A DNA stretch of 64,000 bases from Cupriavidus laharis. GTDB lineage: Bacteria > Pseudomonadota > Gammaproteobacteria > Burkholderiales > Burkholderiaceae. The stretch covers positions 112,843 to 176,842 of the forward strand of contig NZ_CAJZAI010000011.1 in assembly GCF_914271435.1 (NCBI RefSeq). Reading direction: 5' to 3'. Position 1 is the first letter of the stretch. Each line of letters starts with the position of its first letter. Position numbers and translations under genes: made by a program. Of this stretch, positions 43,801 to 50,969 are shown in pieces. The notes beneath the pieces were generated by a model, which saw only the letters and a program-made list of their open reading frames with translations, was not told the origin of the DNA and ran no database searches.

Positions 43801-44547
43801 CCGGCGGTTTTTGATCCAATCAGTGATGTCAGACTTCGTCTGTTTCAGCAGCAGTTTGTTGCGATCTGTCGCGCTGGCGCTACCGATCTCTTCGTTCACC
43901 ATGCCCACCGCTACCTGAATCAGATCACTGAAGCTGACATGTTCCTTCACCACGGCGGCCACGAGCCGATCAAGGTTCGGCATCGCTTTTGGAGTGAAGG
44001 AATATTCGCGAGCGAGCAGGCGGAGCTTTTGAGAATCCTTGGTATTGCCACGCAGATTCAGGATTATCGACCGGTACTCGGAGGTCGTCAGCTTCGGCGT
44101 GAAATTGACACCGAGGTTTGCGGCCGCGGCGATGGAGCCGGCGTCGTCCATGAAGTTGCCAGCGCCATCCACAAAGAGATCACGGTTAAACGCGCTTTCA
44201 TATAGGCGGTATTCGAGTGCATCCGGGTTGTCCCGCCTGGCACGAAGTACAGCCAGACGCAGGTCGATGGACTCCGACGGACCGCGCTGATACTCGAAGA
44301 CGACCGCGCTTTCAGGAGTCGGGAAGACGAAGCGCGGCATGGACTTCTGACCATGGCCGGCTTGAATGATCTGACTGGGAAGGTGGCCGTAAAACAACGG
44401 GTTCAGACGCAGCGTCGTGGTCTTGCCTACGCCGTTCGGCCCGACAACAGCAGCGCCATCCCGGGGATCGACGTCCACGATTCGACGCGAGGGCTTATTC
44501 TTGTTGGTCCCGGCATTCACCAGGTACATCCGTCTGACGCGATACAC
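40855..44547 (-). CDS. jetC: Wadjet JetC (SMC-like DNA-loop-extruding ATPase)
   Basis: 1230 residues from GTG 44547 (AAGGA upstream); ATG 44529 would shorten it by six. The N-terminal head has Walker A VVGPNGVGKTTTLRLNPLFY. Two long coiled-coil arms follow (about 250-560 and 650-950; e.g. RRDEADEQRRRTEAEKQLAH), separated by a hinge-like segment (HPREDWENLAKLISPTHLTR). The C-terminal head has signature-like NVSSNGLTSIILITLL and Walker B VYVTWVTDEVGKFD. This is the MksB/JetC condensin ATPase. It leads the operon, so the order is C-B-A-D. Wadjet restricts plasmid transformation by recognising small circular DNA. Confidence 0.92.
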   Translation of the reverse strand: MYRVRRMYLVNAGTNKNKPSRRIVDVDPRDGAAVVGPNGVGKTTTLRLNPLFYGHLPSQIIQAGHGQKSMPRFVFPTPESAVVFEYQRGPSESIDLRLAVLRARRDNPDALEYRLYESAFNRDLFVDGAGNFMDDAGSIAAAANLGVNFTPKLTTSEYRSIILNLRGNTKDSQKLRLLAREYSFTPKAMPNLDRLVAAVVKEHVSFSDLIQVAVGMVNEEIGSASATDRNKLLLKQTKSDITDWIKNRRACEESHKLTPSVEELERCIDRYYGEENDIRLLSCEVSALHNHKSDMLRDATARRDEADEQRRRTEAEKQLAHERLSSSLETTQTNRRKAEQEFRDQESMKKRFDDGKVEHWFQQQENAPLLKAERANIMHQRNIYAAETASIDAEINAAKEQVTIARDSSLEAIDTEWKQAVERRNIQIDSLNTQMKAAIGSARGRHTEQASKAEAAIRASEVALTRARTLSERIEGPVDLCGVVSTLRDEVDALNDEVSQARRTEVERSREHTAACRAFDDIDREVDAAQGQVAGIKDQIASLAGSLEPEDGTVHAAFRQHPREDWENLAKLISPTHLTRTDLSPNFDGTKDALTAFGWSVDLDKIAVPSWANEEDTRAELLATQQRLDATQRHFDELKGKRDTTSAQVTSAHNQLLLAQSQVSLVEKNRTTKSQSLDRAKLALEEAKKEERERFTADVKRLSKELSDLEAGRAAQSKAAKEELSKIETRFGKQLWDADIAAKKEATEFEDKRLAIKEQAQVHLRDLDAQRRQRLREKDLDPAKIDAWDTRRRKIDSELRQIEDNATLVDQWRDWLKANGPAELIRLEGELQAAESALSAASGALKEHEAQAMRAAEIHRVQQATLEKQITDLAEQCRKLQALADELPAPMRMDVSFDANMPSSQLINNVDSARSKLAATNRRIGELHQTVYNRLTAGENNVKEFVEKSVSEATERIDKAHALVKCHRNIPGEIVSNLNNTLRVILDTIERFHGAIQSFETEIKRFNRELGKGLRSVQPFERIKDLEIEMVTDFSDLGFMERLKKVSQFAKETHFTLGRAGQRREVPDVGAEIVLQEFANTIATGGRLEVDLASHIRIRGKVMENGVEKSFQRESELQNVSSNGLTSIILITLLIGMLNMIRGSDQVYVTWVTDEVGKFDGPNFIALMDMLRDNRIDVITASPDLNPRHYRKFAQRYRLEDMGVIRMFAPPKLPAAIEEDVLANVSGEVL

Positions 44548-44948
44548 GAGAGGATCGTCCTTGTTCTAGTTAGCGCGGTGCGCGCGCGATTTAGCTAGCC
44601 GGCCACCCAACACGGCTAGCTTTAGCCCTTATCGCTACTAACATTCTCAGGGCTAAACAACCCTGGCATGCGCGAACGTTTAGTGTGCCAGAGCCGCGAC
44701 TGCAAGCGAGATCCCAAGGCGTAGTGCGCAGACCTGAGCTGTCAGCTGAGGATCTGTGTTGCAATCTTGCAAGACGGGCGCGTCTTCCCCTTGTGTCTTG
44801 GGAAAATTTGCGACTAAACTCTATCCCGTCAGTCTCCTTATGGGAGCTGATGTGGTGCCAGCACGAGCTACTTGGCTGGTCCCCGTATATGCCCCCTAAG
44901 GGCGAGCGGGTTTCGATGTTTCCGAAATCTTCCTGAACAGGACCGCTC
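44548..44948. promoter_or_regulatory. divergent region upstream of Wadjet with nested inverted repeats
   Basis: No gene is supported in these 401 bp. TTTAGCCC (44621-44628) pairs with GGGCTAAA (44650-44657), and CTAGCCG/CGGCTAG pairs across about 44596-44620. Repeated TTTAGC half-sites face the jetC start. They look like operator sites for a repressor not encoded here. Confidence 0.45.
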
Positions 44949-45347
44949 ATGCCCTTGACTCTCGCGCGTCTGCGCGCTCACGCCTTCCGTCGCCAATCCG
45001 GTCTTTGCTTCTATTGCCACTGTCCAATGTGGCAGCGATCCATGGAGGCGTTCGCTGCGACCTTCGATCTCTCCAGTCGCCAGGCTCGACACCTTCAATG
45101 CACTGCCGAACATCTGCAGGCCCGGGTTGAGGGCGGCGGCGACTCCCAAAGCAAAATCGTAGCCGCCTGTCGGTACTGCAACACCAAGCGACACCAGCGC
45201 AAGGCCGCGCGGGACGCAGTCCATCACAAGCAGCATATTGAGCGACTCATGAGTCGGAGGCGTTGGCACGCCGCCTGGGTGTTTGAAAAACTGTTGCGTT
45301 CGGGCGGACCGGTGCCCGCCGCCACCGGCCCCCGTATCAGACATTGA
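44949..45347 (+). CDS. HNH endonuclease-domain protein
   Basis: 132 residues with AGGA seven bases before ATG 44949. An N-terminal zinc knuckle (GLCFYCHCPMW) and the HNH core (CTAEHLQARVEGGGDSQSKI followed by AACRYCNTKRHQR) give the CxxC...H...N...CxxC arrangement of small HNH nucleases. A basic C-terminal tail (HHKQHIERLMSRRRWHAAWV) may contact DNA. It is divergent from Wadjet. Small HNH proteins are common in defence islands, but no partner subunit is seen. Confidence 0.78.
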   Translation: MPLTLARLRAHAFRRQSGLCFYCHCPMWQRSMEAFAATFDLSSRQARHLQCTAEHLQARVEGGGDSQSKIVAACRYCNTKRHQRKAARDAVHHKQHIERLMSRRRWHAAWVFEKLLRSGGPVPAATGPRIRH

Positions 45348-46017
45348 GGGCCATCAATCAGCAAATGCAATTACACAGGGCAATGTAAGGTGCAGCGCAG
45401 ACGCGCGGGTCCGGACTTCGATTGTCGAACCGTCGCGGTCGTCCACCGCTCTCCGAACGACAGGAACTTGGTGCCGGCTACTGCCATTGCGCTTCTCCAA
45501 ACTCGCAAGCAGCTGTAAGTGCCCCGGCGGTGGTGTAACGCTGGCGTTGCCGGGACCCGGAGATAAGGTACGATAACGTTGCCTTACAGGACGGCAGTGC
45601 TGCCGTCTTCCTCAGCATCTCAGTCGGCCGTCGGCATAGGGGGCATAGGGGCAGCAACGGGAACAATGTCGAAACGGGCTTCTTCGATCCGTCGCATTCA
45701 TCGCCGTGCCTACCCTGCCCCCAATCACCATGGAGTCCGGCCAGGTGAGCGGCTCGACACTGGACCCCAAGCACGATCAAGATAGGGCAGTTGCTCGCCG
45801 GGAATCCATCGTGCTCGGGATCGAGCATCACGATCGCGAGCCATTTCATCCGGCATGGCGCCGGCAGCGCGGTCCTCGCCAGAACCCCAAAATTTTCGGT
45901 TAGAATGCGAGGCTTGGAACGATGTCCGAGCAATGGACCTAAGCGAAGGCAAACGCCAAACGCCCGTGTTGTTGAAAGGCCTAAAAGCCCGACGTCAGGC
46001 AATATCGTTTCTCCCCA
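45348..46017. other. 670-bp region without a supported gene, ahead of tRNA-Leu
   Basis: A 174-codon minus frame (46002-45478) spans most of it, but its residues look like shadow translation (many Arg/Cys/Pro) and no ribosome-binding site precedes it. TAGAAT at 45901-45906 could be a -10 element for transcription toward the tRNA; no matching -35 is clear. Confidence 0.4.
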
Positions 46018-46102
46018 GCCGACGTGGTGAAATTGGTAGACACGCTATCTTGAGGGGGTAGTGGCGAAAGCTGTGCGAGTTCGAGTCTCGCCGTCGGCAC
46101 CA
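46018..46102 (+). tRNA. tRNA-Leu (anticodon GAG)
   Basis: 85 nt. Acceptor GCCGACG pairs with CGTCGGC, then A and an encoded CCA. The anticodon loop TTGAGGG gives anticodon GAG. A long class II variable arm (GTGGCGAAAGCTGT region) and the T arm GCGAG-TTCGAGT-CTCGC are all well formed. tRNA-Leu genes are frequent island attachment sites, but I found no duplicate of its 3' end in the window. Confidence 0.93.
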
Positions 46103-46119
46103 AAAAACTTAGAAGCAGG

Positions 46120-46731
46120 ATGCAGACGGTTGCGGTTCTGGATTTTGAAACGACGGGATTGTCGCCAAGTCGCGGTGACCGAGCAACGGAAATTGCTGTC
46201 ATCTTGCTGCGTGACGGTGAGATCGTCGACCGTTATCAAAGCTTGATGAACGCGGGAAGGCGTATCCCCTCGCAGGTTGTAAGCCTGACCGGGATCACCA
46301 ATGACATGGTCGCAGATGCACCTGCTGCGTCGAAGGTCATGAGTGAAGCGGCCCGGTTTGTCGGCAGATATCCAGTGGTAGCCCACAATGCTGGTTTTGA
46401 TCGAAGGTTTTGGCAAGCCGAGCTTGGGCTACTGGACATCGAAGCCAATCAGCACTTCGCGTGTACGATGCTCACTTCCAGGCGTATCTACCCTCACGCT
46501 CAAAATCACAGGTTATCGACACTCGTCAATATGCTGCAATTGCCTGTGACCGGGCGTGCGCACCGAGCGATGGCCGACGCTGAGATGACCGCTCATCTGT
46601 GGCATCGCCTGCAACACGATATCGCTCGGACGTACGGAGTGAGGCAGGTCGACTACGCCCTCATCGCCCGTGTACAGGCCACGAGCAGCGCCAAGGTCCC
46701 GACGCTCCTGCGCTCGCTAGGTGAGGCCTAG
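46120..46731 (+). CDS. DEDDh 3'-5' exonuclease (DnaQ/epsilon-like)
   Basis: 203 residues, starting 18 bp after the tRNA. ExoI motif VAVLDFETTGLSP (Asp, Glu), ExoII VVAHNAGFDRRF (Asp) and ExoIII HRAMADAEMTAHLW (His, Asp) are all intact, so it should be catalytically active. It resembles stand-alone epsilon-like proofreaders/RNase T relatives rather than the Pol III subunit (no clamp motif). Role in repair or RNA processing is unknown. It might be cotranscribed with the tRNA. Confidence 0.88.
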   Translation: MQTVAVLDFETTGLSPSRGDRATEIAVILLRDGEIVDRYQSLMNAGRRIPSQVVSLTGITNDMVADAPAASKVMSEAARFVGRYPVVAHNAGFDRRFWQAELGLLDIEANQHFACTMLTSRRIYPHAQNHRLSTLVNMLQLPVTGRAHRAMADAEMTAHLWHRLQHDIARTYGVRQVDYALIARVQATSSAKVPTLLRSLGEA

Positions 46732-46996
46732 ACGCCAATCATCATCCACCGGTTACCAAGCGGCCTCCATACAGAAGATCCACTATGGCAAAAGCCTGAG
46801 GCAGTCCTGGCTTCTGTTCTATCGGTCGTTGTCCAACATTGACTCCCGGCCCATTTTCATTGAATTCAGCTGGCATTACATCGATGTTTTTCCATTGTAT
46901 TGTGGCCTATGCTGATATGGTGAAAACAATTTTGCGTGTAAGCTCAAGTAGCTTTAGACTATCTTCTCTCATCCCTCGACTAGAAAGGAAACTCGC

Positions 46997-47308
46997 ATGG
47001 CATCCTATAAGGAACTCATGTCCCAGAAGCAGGCCCTCGAAGCCCAACTGGAAGAGGTACGCGCTAATGAAGTAGCGGGCGTCATCGAGAAGATTCAGAC
47101 CCTAATGGCGGAGTATGGCTTGACGGTCGAAGACATTTCCAAGCGCCGTCGCGGCCGTCCAGCGGGGAGCGCTGCAAGCAAGCCAAAGTCGGAGCTGCCC
47201 CCTAAGTACCGCGACCCCAAGACTGGGAAGACATGGTCCGGCCGTGGTCGCCAACCGGCCTGGCTCGGCAAGAACCCAAAGAGATTCCTGATTGCAGAAG
47301 AAGCCTAA
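46997..47308 (+). CDS. H-NS family nucleoid-associated protein
   Basis: 103 residues with an AAAGGAAA ribosome-binding site. The N-terminal oligomerisation helix (MASYKELMSQKQALEAQLEE) precedes a linker (DISKRRRGRPAGSAASKPKS) with an AT-hook-like RRGRPAG, and the classical C-terminal DNA-binding domain follows (YRDPKTGKTWSGRGRQPAWL). Complete, unlike the other two H-NS-like copies in the window. It probably silences AT-rich island genes. The 265 bp upstream are AT-rich with no gene, which suits an autoregulated H-NS promoter. An intrinsic terminator follows. Confidence 0.93.
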   Translation: MASYKELMSQKQALEAQLEEVRANEVAGVIEKIQTLMAEYGLTVEDISKRRRGRPAGSAASKPKSELPPKYRDPKTGKTWSGRGRQPAWLGKNPKRFLIAEEA

Positions 47309-47339
47309 ACGTCGGCTTCTGCACCCAGAATAGAAGTCA

Positions 47340-47372
47340 CCCCTGCCCGCAATGCAGGGGTTTCTTTTTTTT
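47340..47372 (+). terminator. intrinsic terminator after the H-NS gene
   Basis: Stem CCCCTGC / GCAGGGG with loop CCGCAAT, followed directly by TTTCTTTTTTTT, 32 bp after the H-NS stop. A textbook rho-independent terminator. Confidence 0.92.
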
Positions 47373-47424
47373 GAGCGCAGCGCATGTCCTTTGAAGAGAT
47401 TCACGCCGAGATCATGCCTGCCTC

Positions 47425-47712
47425 GTGTTCCAGGAATTCCGTCGGGCACGCGGCGATTGGTTCGTGAAAGGGCAGCCCGTGCGTCCGCAAGACATCCGCG
47501 CTACTACGCTACCGACCATAGAAGGCAACCACGACGCCATTTCCGGCGACGGGCAGACCAAGGCAGCGCACGATCTGTGCCAAGGCATTGCGGCACGCGA
47601 CAAGCAGCACGTGACAGGGCGCCGATGCGGACACTACGATCTTTTCGCTGGCCCCCGGTGGCGCTCCCAGATATACCCTGGCATCCGCGCCCTAACTGTG
47701 CAAGATACCTAA
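47425..47712 (+). pseudogene. phaZ: relic of intracellular PHB depolymerase C-terminus
   Basis: The frame reads FRRARGDWFVKGQPVRPQDI, LPTIEGNHDAISGDGQTKAA, HDLCQGIAARDKQHV and GHYDLFAGPRWRSQIYPGIR. This is the recognisable C-terminal roughly 90 residues of intracellular poly(3-hydroxybutyrate) depolymerase (usual WFVKGQPVRPQDIR.T.L.TIEGE.DDISG.GQT.AAH.LC..I). The rest of the gene (about 300 residues) is missing and no start is credible. Catalytic His (GHY) survives but Ser is absent. Confidence 0.75.
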
Positions 47713-48005
47713 CTAGCCGCGGTGCACGCGCCCATCATTCAAACACCACAGTTGGCATTACCTGCCAAGCGGCAGTCGTAAGTATTCGATGTCGGCCTTC
47801 CACGATGACGTTGCTCACCACTGGGCCTAGCAATACCGCTTCTCCAACGAGGCAATGGTGACCCGCGGCATTCGGCGTTAGCTATCCTTCGCGACACAAC
47901 GTGATAGGGGCCTCTCGATTACAACTCTTTTCGAGTCACGGAGGTGGACACGATTCGTTCCCGGTGCCAAGAACAAAGATCGCACCGCCTGCTGCACGCG
48001 CCGTG
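47713..48005. other. 293-bp region without a supported gene
   Basis: Only short frames in all directions and no hairpin or repeat that stands out. It separates the phaZ relic from a small convergent gene. Confidence 0.4.
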
Positions 48006-48206
48006 TTACGGAATGCGGCGCAGGGCTTCAAGCATAGAAGCCCCTTGACTCGTCAAGCGAGGGTGGGCATTACCGCTACCATGGCCATGCTCCATCGTCA
48101 CCAGTTTGTGGACCAGCAATCCGTCCAGTTGTTCTGGTTCGAGATCGTCTATGTCTTGCGCATCGCCAAGCAGTAGCAGCGCGGCGATTTCATGCGGACT
48201 GAGCAT
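48006..48206 (-). CDS. small hypothetical protein, 66 aa
   Basis: From ATG 48206 (MLSPHEIAALLLLGDAQDID), with a strong AAAGGAG ribosome-binding site. The rest (DLEPEQLDGLLVHKLVTMEH, HPRLTSQGASMLEALRRIP) looks like a small winged-helix fold. The frame is open further upstream but without a better start. It may be a small DNA-binding regulator; no family is recognised. Confidence 0.65.
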   Translation of the reverse strand: MLSPHEIAALLLLGDAQDIDDLEPEQLDGLLVHKLVTMEHGHGSGNAHPRLTSQGASMLEALRRIP

Positions 48207-48525
48207 GTCAGGCTCCTTTGTCGGGGGGCGAAAAAAGGAACTACGACTGCTGGTCCGTGGATGGAGTTCCACGGAGGATTGTCGGAACGACACTGAGTGA
48301 ACTCGGGGCGAGGACGCGCTGAGTATGCGCACACCGAGCACTTACCGTAAACCGTCTTGTCGGCGGAATCAAGCTCCACGTGTGCTGCGATGCAGCGGAG
48401 CGAAGCTGAGACACATCGGATCGTTGGTTAATTCCTCAGGCGTTCGCGACACCATGGCGAGCCGGATCACTGCAGGTCGCGACAAAGGTTATACTCCGCG
48501 CTCCAACGAATAACGGATAATTAAC
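48207..48525. other. 319-bp region upstream of the histone-like gene
   Basis: No gene is supported. TATACT at 48490-48495 is a candidate -10 box for the gene at 48526; a matching -35 is not convincing. Confidence 0.35.
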
Positions 48526-48987
48526 ATGGTCACAGCAACCAAAGCAACGACGCCGACGAGCGCGGCTTCCAAGAGGAAGCCGGTCGCAAAGAAGCTGACG
48601 GTACCGACGAAGAAGGCGAGCGTGCTCGCACGTGAAGCCCAAGCAGCGAAGAAGCGCTTGCTGAAACTGCGGGCCGACACGAAGAAGGCCATTGAAGCAG
48701 CAAAGCGTGAGGTCGCGAAGGCAGCGGAGGCCGCAAGGTCCGCAGCGCGTTTTGAGAAACAAGCCGAAAAGGACAAGCTCGCGGCGAAAAAGGCTAAGGC
48801 TGCAGGCGCCAAGAAGGCTTCAGGCAAAGCTGCCGCCACGAAGGTCGCCCCGAAAAAGGCAGCGGCCGGTCGCAAAGCCGCCGCGACTGTTGCACCGAAG
48901 AAGGCTGCAGTGAATTCCGTGACGAAGAAACGAGCCCCGGCGAAGAAAGTGGCGCGGACCGTCGCGATACCCGAAGCTTCGGCGTAA
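48526..48987 (+). CDS. histone H1-like Lys/Ala-rich protein
   Basis: 153 residues, extremely rich in Lys and Ala, with repeats such as KKAAAGRKAAATVAPKKAAV and KKASGKAAATKVAPKKAA. The middle is a predicted charged helix (KRLLKLRADTKKAIEAAKRE). Such H1-like proteins (e.g. AlgP/HctB-like, Bordetella BpH1 type) coat DNA and affect nucleoid compaction. Repeat number often varies between strains. No enzymatic domain. It lies between two nucleoid/DNA-binding gene neighbourhoods and appears monocistronic. Confidence 0.85.
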   Translation: MVTATKATTPTSAASKRKPVAKKLTVPTKKASVLAREAQAAKKRLLKLRADTKKAIEAAKREVAKAAEAARSAARFEKQAEKDKLAAKKAKAAGAKKASGKAAATKVAPKKAAAGRKAAATVAPKKAAVNSVTKKRAPAKKVARTVAIPEASA

Positions 48988-49119
48988 TCTTTCGCCTACG
49001 GCTGGTAGTGGCCCTCGACAACCGGTCGATTGAAGCACGATGGGCGCAAAGGCGCCCAATTTTGAGCACCCCTGACAAGCCCCATCGAGCTCTGGCCAAT
49101 TCTTCGCCTTCTTGCCGTT

Positions 49120-49200
49120 CGGGCTCTAGCCCATGCGCTTCGTTAGGGCAGCTGACTCATAATCCGTTGGTGCCGTGTTCGACTCACGGGAGCCCCACCA
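49120..49200 (+). tRNA. divergent tRNA-Met-like gene (anticodon CAT)
   Basis: 81 nt that fold as CGGGCTC (acceptor; first pair C-C mismatched with GAGCCCC), D stem GCCC/GGGC, anticodon arm GCTGA-CTCATAA-TCCGT (one mismatch), T arm CCGTG-TTCGACT-CACGG, then A and encoded CCA. The D loop (ATGCGCTTCGTTA) lacks the GG pair needed for the tertiary fold. It is either a decayed tRNA or an element-borne atypical one. Anticodon at 49158-49160. Confidence 0.55.
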
Positions 49201-49440
49201 TTCAACCCCAGATGCGCAGCAGCGTACTTGGTCTCCCAATGGGATCTCAGACCGCCGAGCGTACCCGTTTCTGCGTACGGGGGGCTCGTGCCCGAGCCTG
49301 GCAAGCATGGAATTCGCGGCCGGACCGCGCCTGATCCGGCCGGTTCGTCGCCGGCCCGGGGCGTGAACCGCGCCAGTAGCGCCGCCCCGGCGAGAAACTC
49401 GGTAACATTGTTGCTAGGTTTCTTCGATCAATCATTGGCG

Positions 49441-49932
49441 ATGCGCGTTGGCAGACCCATTCCCGCACCTGTACGGCCGGTCTGCGACGACTGCGGCAAC
49501 ATCGCCCAGCTTGCCCAGACAGGTGACTCCGCATATCCCTACCTTGAGGATCATGGTCCCGTCTGGATCTGTGTGCCATGCCAGGCCTGGATCGGCGTCC
49601 GTCCTCGCAGCCGTCAGCACACACCGCTCGGTCGACTTGCGAATGCAGAACTGCGCGATGCGAAGAAGCGCTTGCATGATGCGCTGGCGCCCCTGGTGGC
49701 CGCAAAGATGCGTCGGGACGGCGTGAACCCATTCGAGGCTCGCGGCAAGGCAATCAAGTGGTTGGCGAGCGAGCTTAATTTCACCTTGCCGACACCAAGT
49801 ATTCACGCACTGACCCATGAACAGTGCGAACAGGCGATCCGTTACGTAGCTGACTTTCAGGCGGCACGCCAACGATCCAGTGACCATGCGCCGGATACGG
49901 CTCGCAAGAAGGACGCGTCAGGAGAAGACTGA
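49441..49932 (+). CDS. zinc-finger-containing protein (DUF3268-like)
   Basis: 163 residues from ATG 49441; the ribosome-binding site is weak. Two Cys pairs (VCDDCGNIAQL and WICVPCQAWIGV) form a rubredoxin-like zinc site near the N-terminus. The rest is helical (RLANAELRDAKKRLHDALAP, ARGKAIKWLASELNFTLPTP). Members of this family in Burkholderiaceae often neighbour SRAP or plasmid genes. Its stop overlaps the start of the SRAP gene (TGATG), so they are coupled; a role with the SRAP protein at damaged DNA is plausible but unproven. Confidence 0.72.
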   Translation: MRVGRPIPAPVRPVCDDCGNIAQLAQTGDSAYPYLEDHGPVWICVPCQAWIGVRPRSRQHTPLGRLANAELRDAKKRLHDALAPLVAAKMRRDGVNPFEARGKAIKWLASELNFTLPTPSIHALTHEQCEQAIRYVADFQAARQRSSDHAPDTARKKDASGED

Positions 49933-50897
49933 TGTGCTACTCCGCCCAGATCCAGGCCAGCTATCGCAGGTACGCGCGAGAGTTCGGAGCGCACATCAGC
50001 CTCGAGCGCTTTGTGGATCTTTTCTGGGAAAAGCGACGCGATGGCGGCTGGTCGAAGTTGCCCAAGGCCATGCGCGCTGCATTCGAGGCGCCGACCAACG
50101 AGACTGAGCGTGCCATTGCGGACCTGATCGCCGCGGCGGAGCGAGAGCAGGCCGGCCTCTTTGAGGCAGAGCTGTTCCGGCAGAAGACGCGCCTGACGAC
50201 TGCCGAGCGCACGCTGGCCACCAAGCCGACGAAGAAGGCGGAGAACGACCAACGCATCGCCACGGACAAGGTCGCAAGGGCGCAGCGCAACCTGGCGGAC
50301 TTGCAGCGCACCGAATTACTGCCTCGCGATTCGCGGATATTTCCGGGTTACTACGCGCCCGTGCTCGTCGTTGAGGACGGCCAGCTCACCGTCATTCCGA
50401 TGCGCTATCAGTGCCGCCTGCCTGGCTGGACTGCGGCGATGGAAAGACAGAAGCCGGGCACCTACAATGCGCGCCGCGACAGCCTCAAGAAGGCCTGGCG
50501 CCAGCTATATGGCTACAAGCACGGCATCGTGATCGTCAATGCCTTCTACGAAAACGTGGCTCGGCACCGGATGGAGCATCGCGAGCTCGCGCCGGACGAG
50601 GTCGAAGAGAACGTGGTGCTGGAGTTCCGTCCGGAGCCGCAGCAGGACATGCTGGTGGCTTGCCTGTGGTCCTTGACAAAGGGGGAGGAGGGCGAAGCTG
50701 ACCTTTACTCGTTCGCCGCAATCACCGACGAGCCGCCGCCAGAAGTGAGCGTTGCCGGTCACGACCGTTGCATCGTGCCGATCCGCCGCGAGAACGTCGA
50801 CGCGTGGTTGCACCCGGATCCCAAGAACCTGCCGGCACTCGATGCCATTCTCGAAGACCGCAGCAGACCCTATTACGAGCATCGACTGGCGGCCTGA
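49932..50897 (+). CDS. SRAP/HMCES-family abasic-site protein (YedK-like)
   Basis: 321 residues. The mature N-terminus has the catalytic Cys2 (MCYSAQ) that forms a thiazolidine crosslink with abasic sites in single-stranded DNA. Further active-site elements are Asn in GTYNARRDSL, Glu in NAFYENVARH and His in VAGHDRCIVP. A charged helical insertion of about 90 residues (FEAELFRQKTRLTTAERTLA and following) makes it longer than E. coli YedK (222). Coupled to the zinc-finger gene and followed by the ligD pseudogene, forming a DNA-repair cluster. Confidence 0.9.
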   Translation: MCYSAQIQASYRRYAREFGAHISLERFVDLFWEKRRDGGWSKLPKAMRAAFEAPTNETERAIADLIAAAEREQAGLFEAELFRQKTRLTTAERTLATKPTKKAENDQRIATDKVARAQRNLADLQRTELLPRDSRIFPGYYAPVLVVEDGQLTVIPMRYQCRLPGWTAAMERQKPGTYNARRDSLKKAWRQLYGYKHGIVIVNAFYENVARHRMEHRELAPDEVEENVVLEFRPEPQQDMLVACLWSLTKGEEGEADLYSFAAITDEPPPEVSVAGHDRCIVPIRRENVDAWLHPDPKNLPALDAILEDRSRPYYEHRLAA

Positions 50898-50969
50898 CTA
50901 CGTGGATTTGGGAGTTGTGTAGGAAAACGCCGCCTACGCCACCGGGAAGCACCCGGCTATGCTGGTCCC

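Noticed and set aside
45478..46002. A 174-codon minus-strand frame before tRNA-Leu
   Set aside because: No ribosome-binding site and no domain; its composition looks non-coding.
46018..49200. tRNA-Leu as an attachment site of the defence island
   Set aside because: No direct repeat of the tRNA 3' end was found elsewhere in the window and no integrase gene lies next to it.
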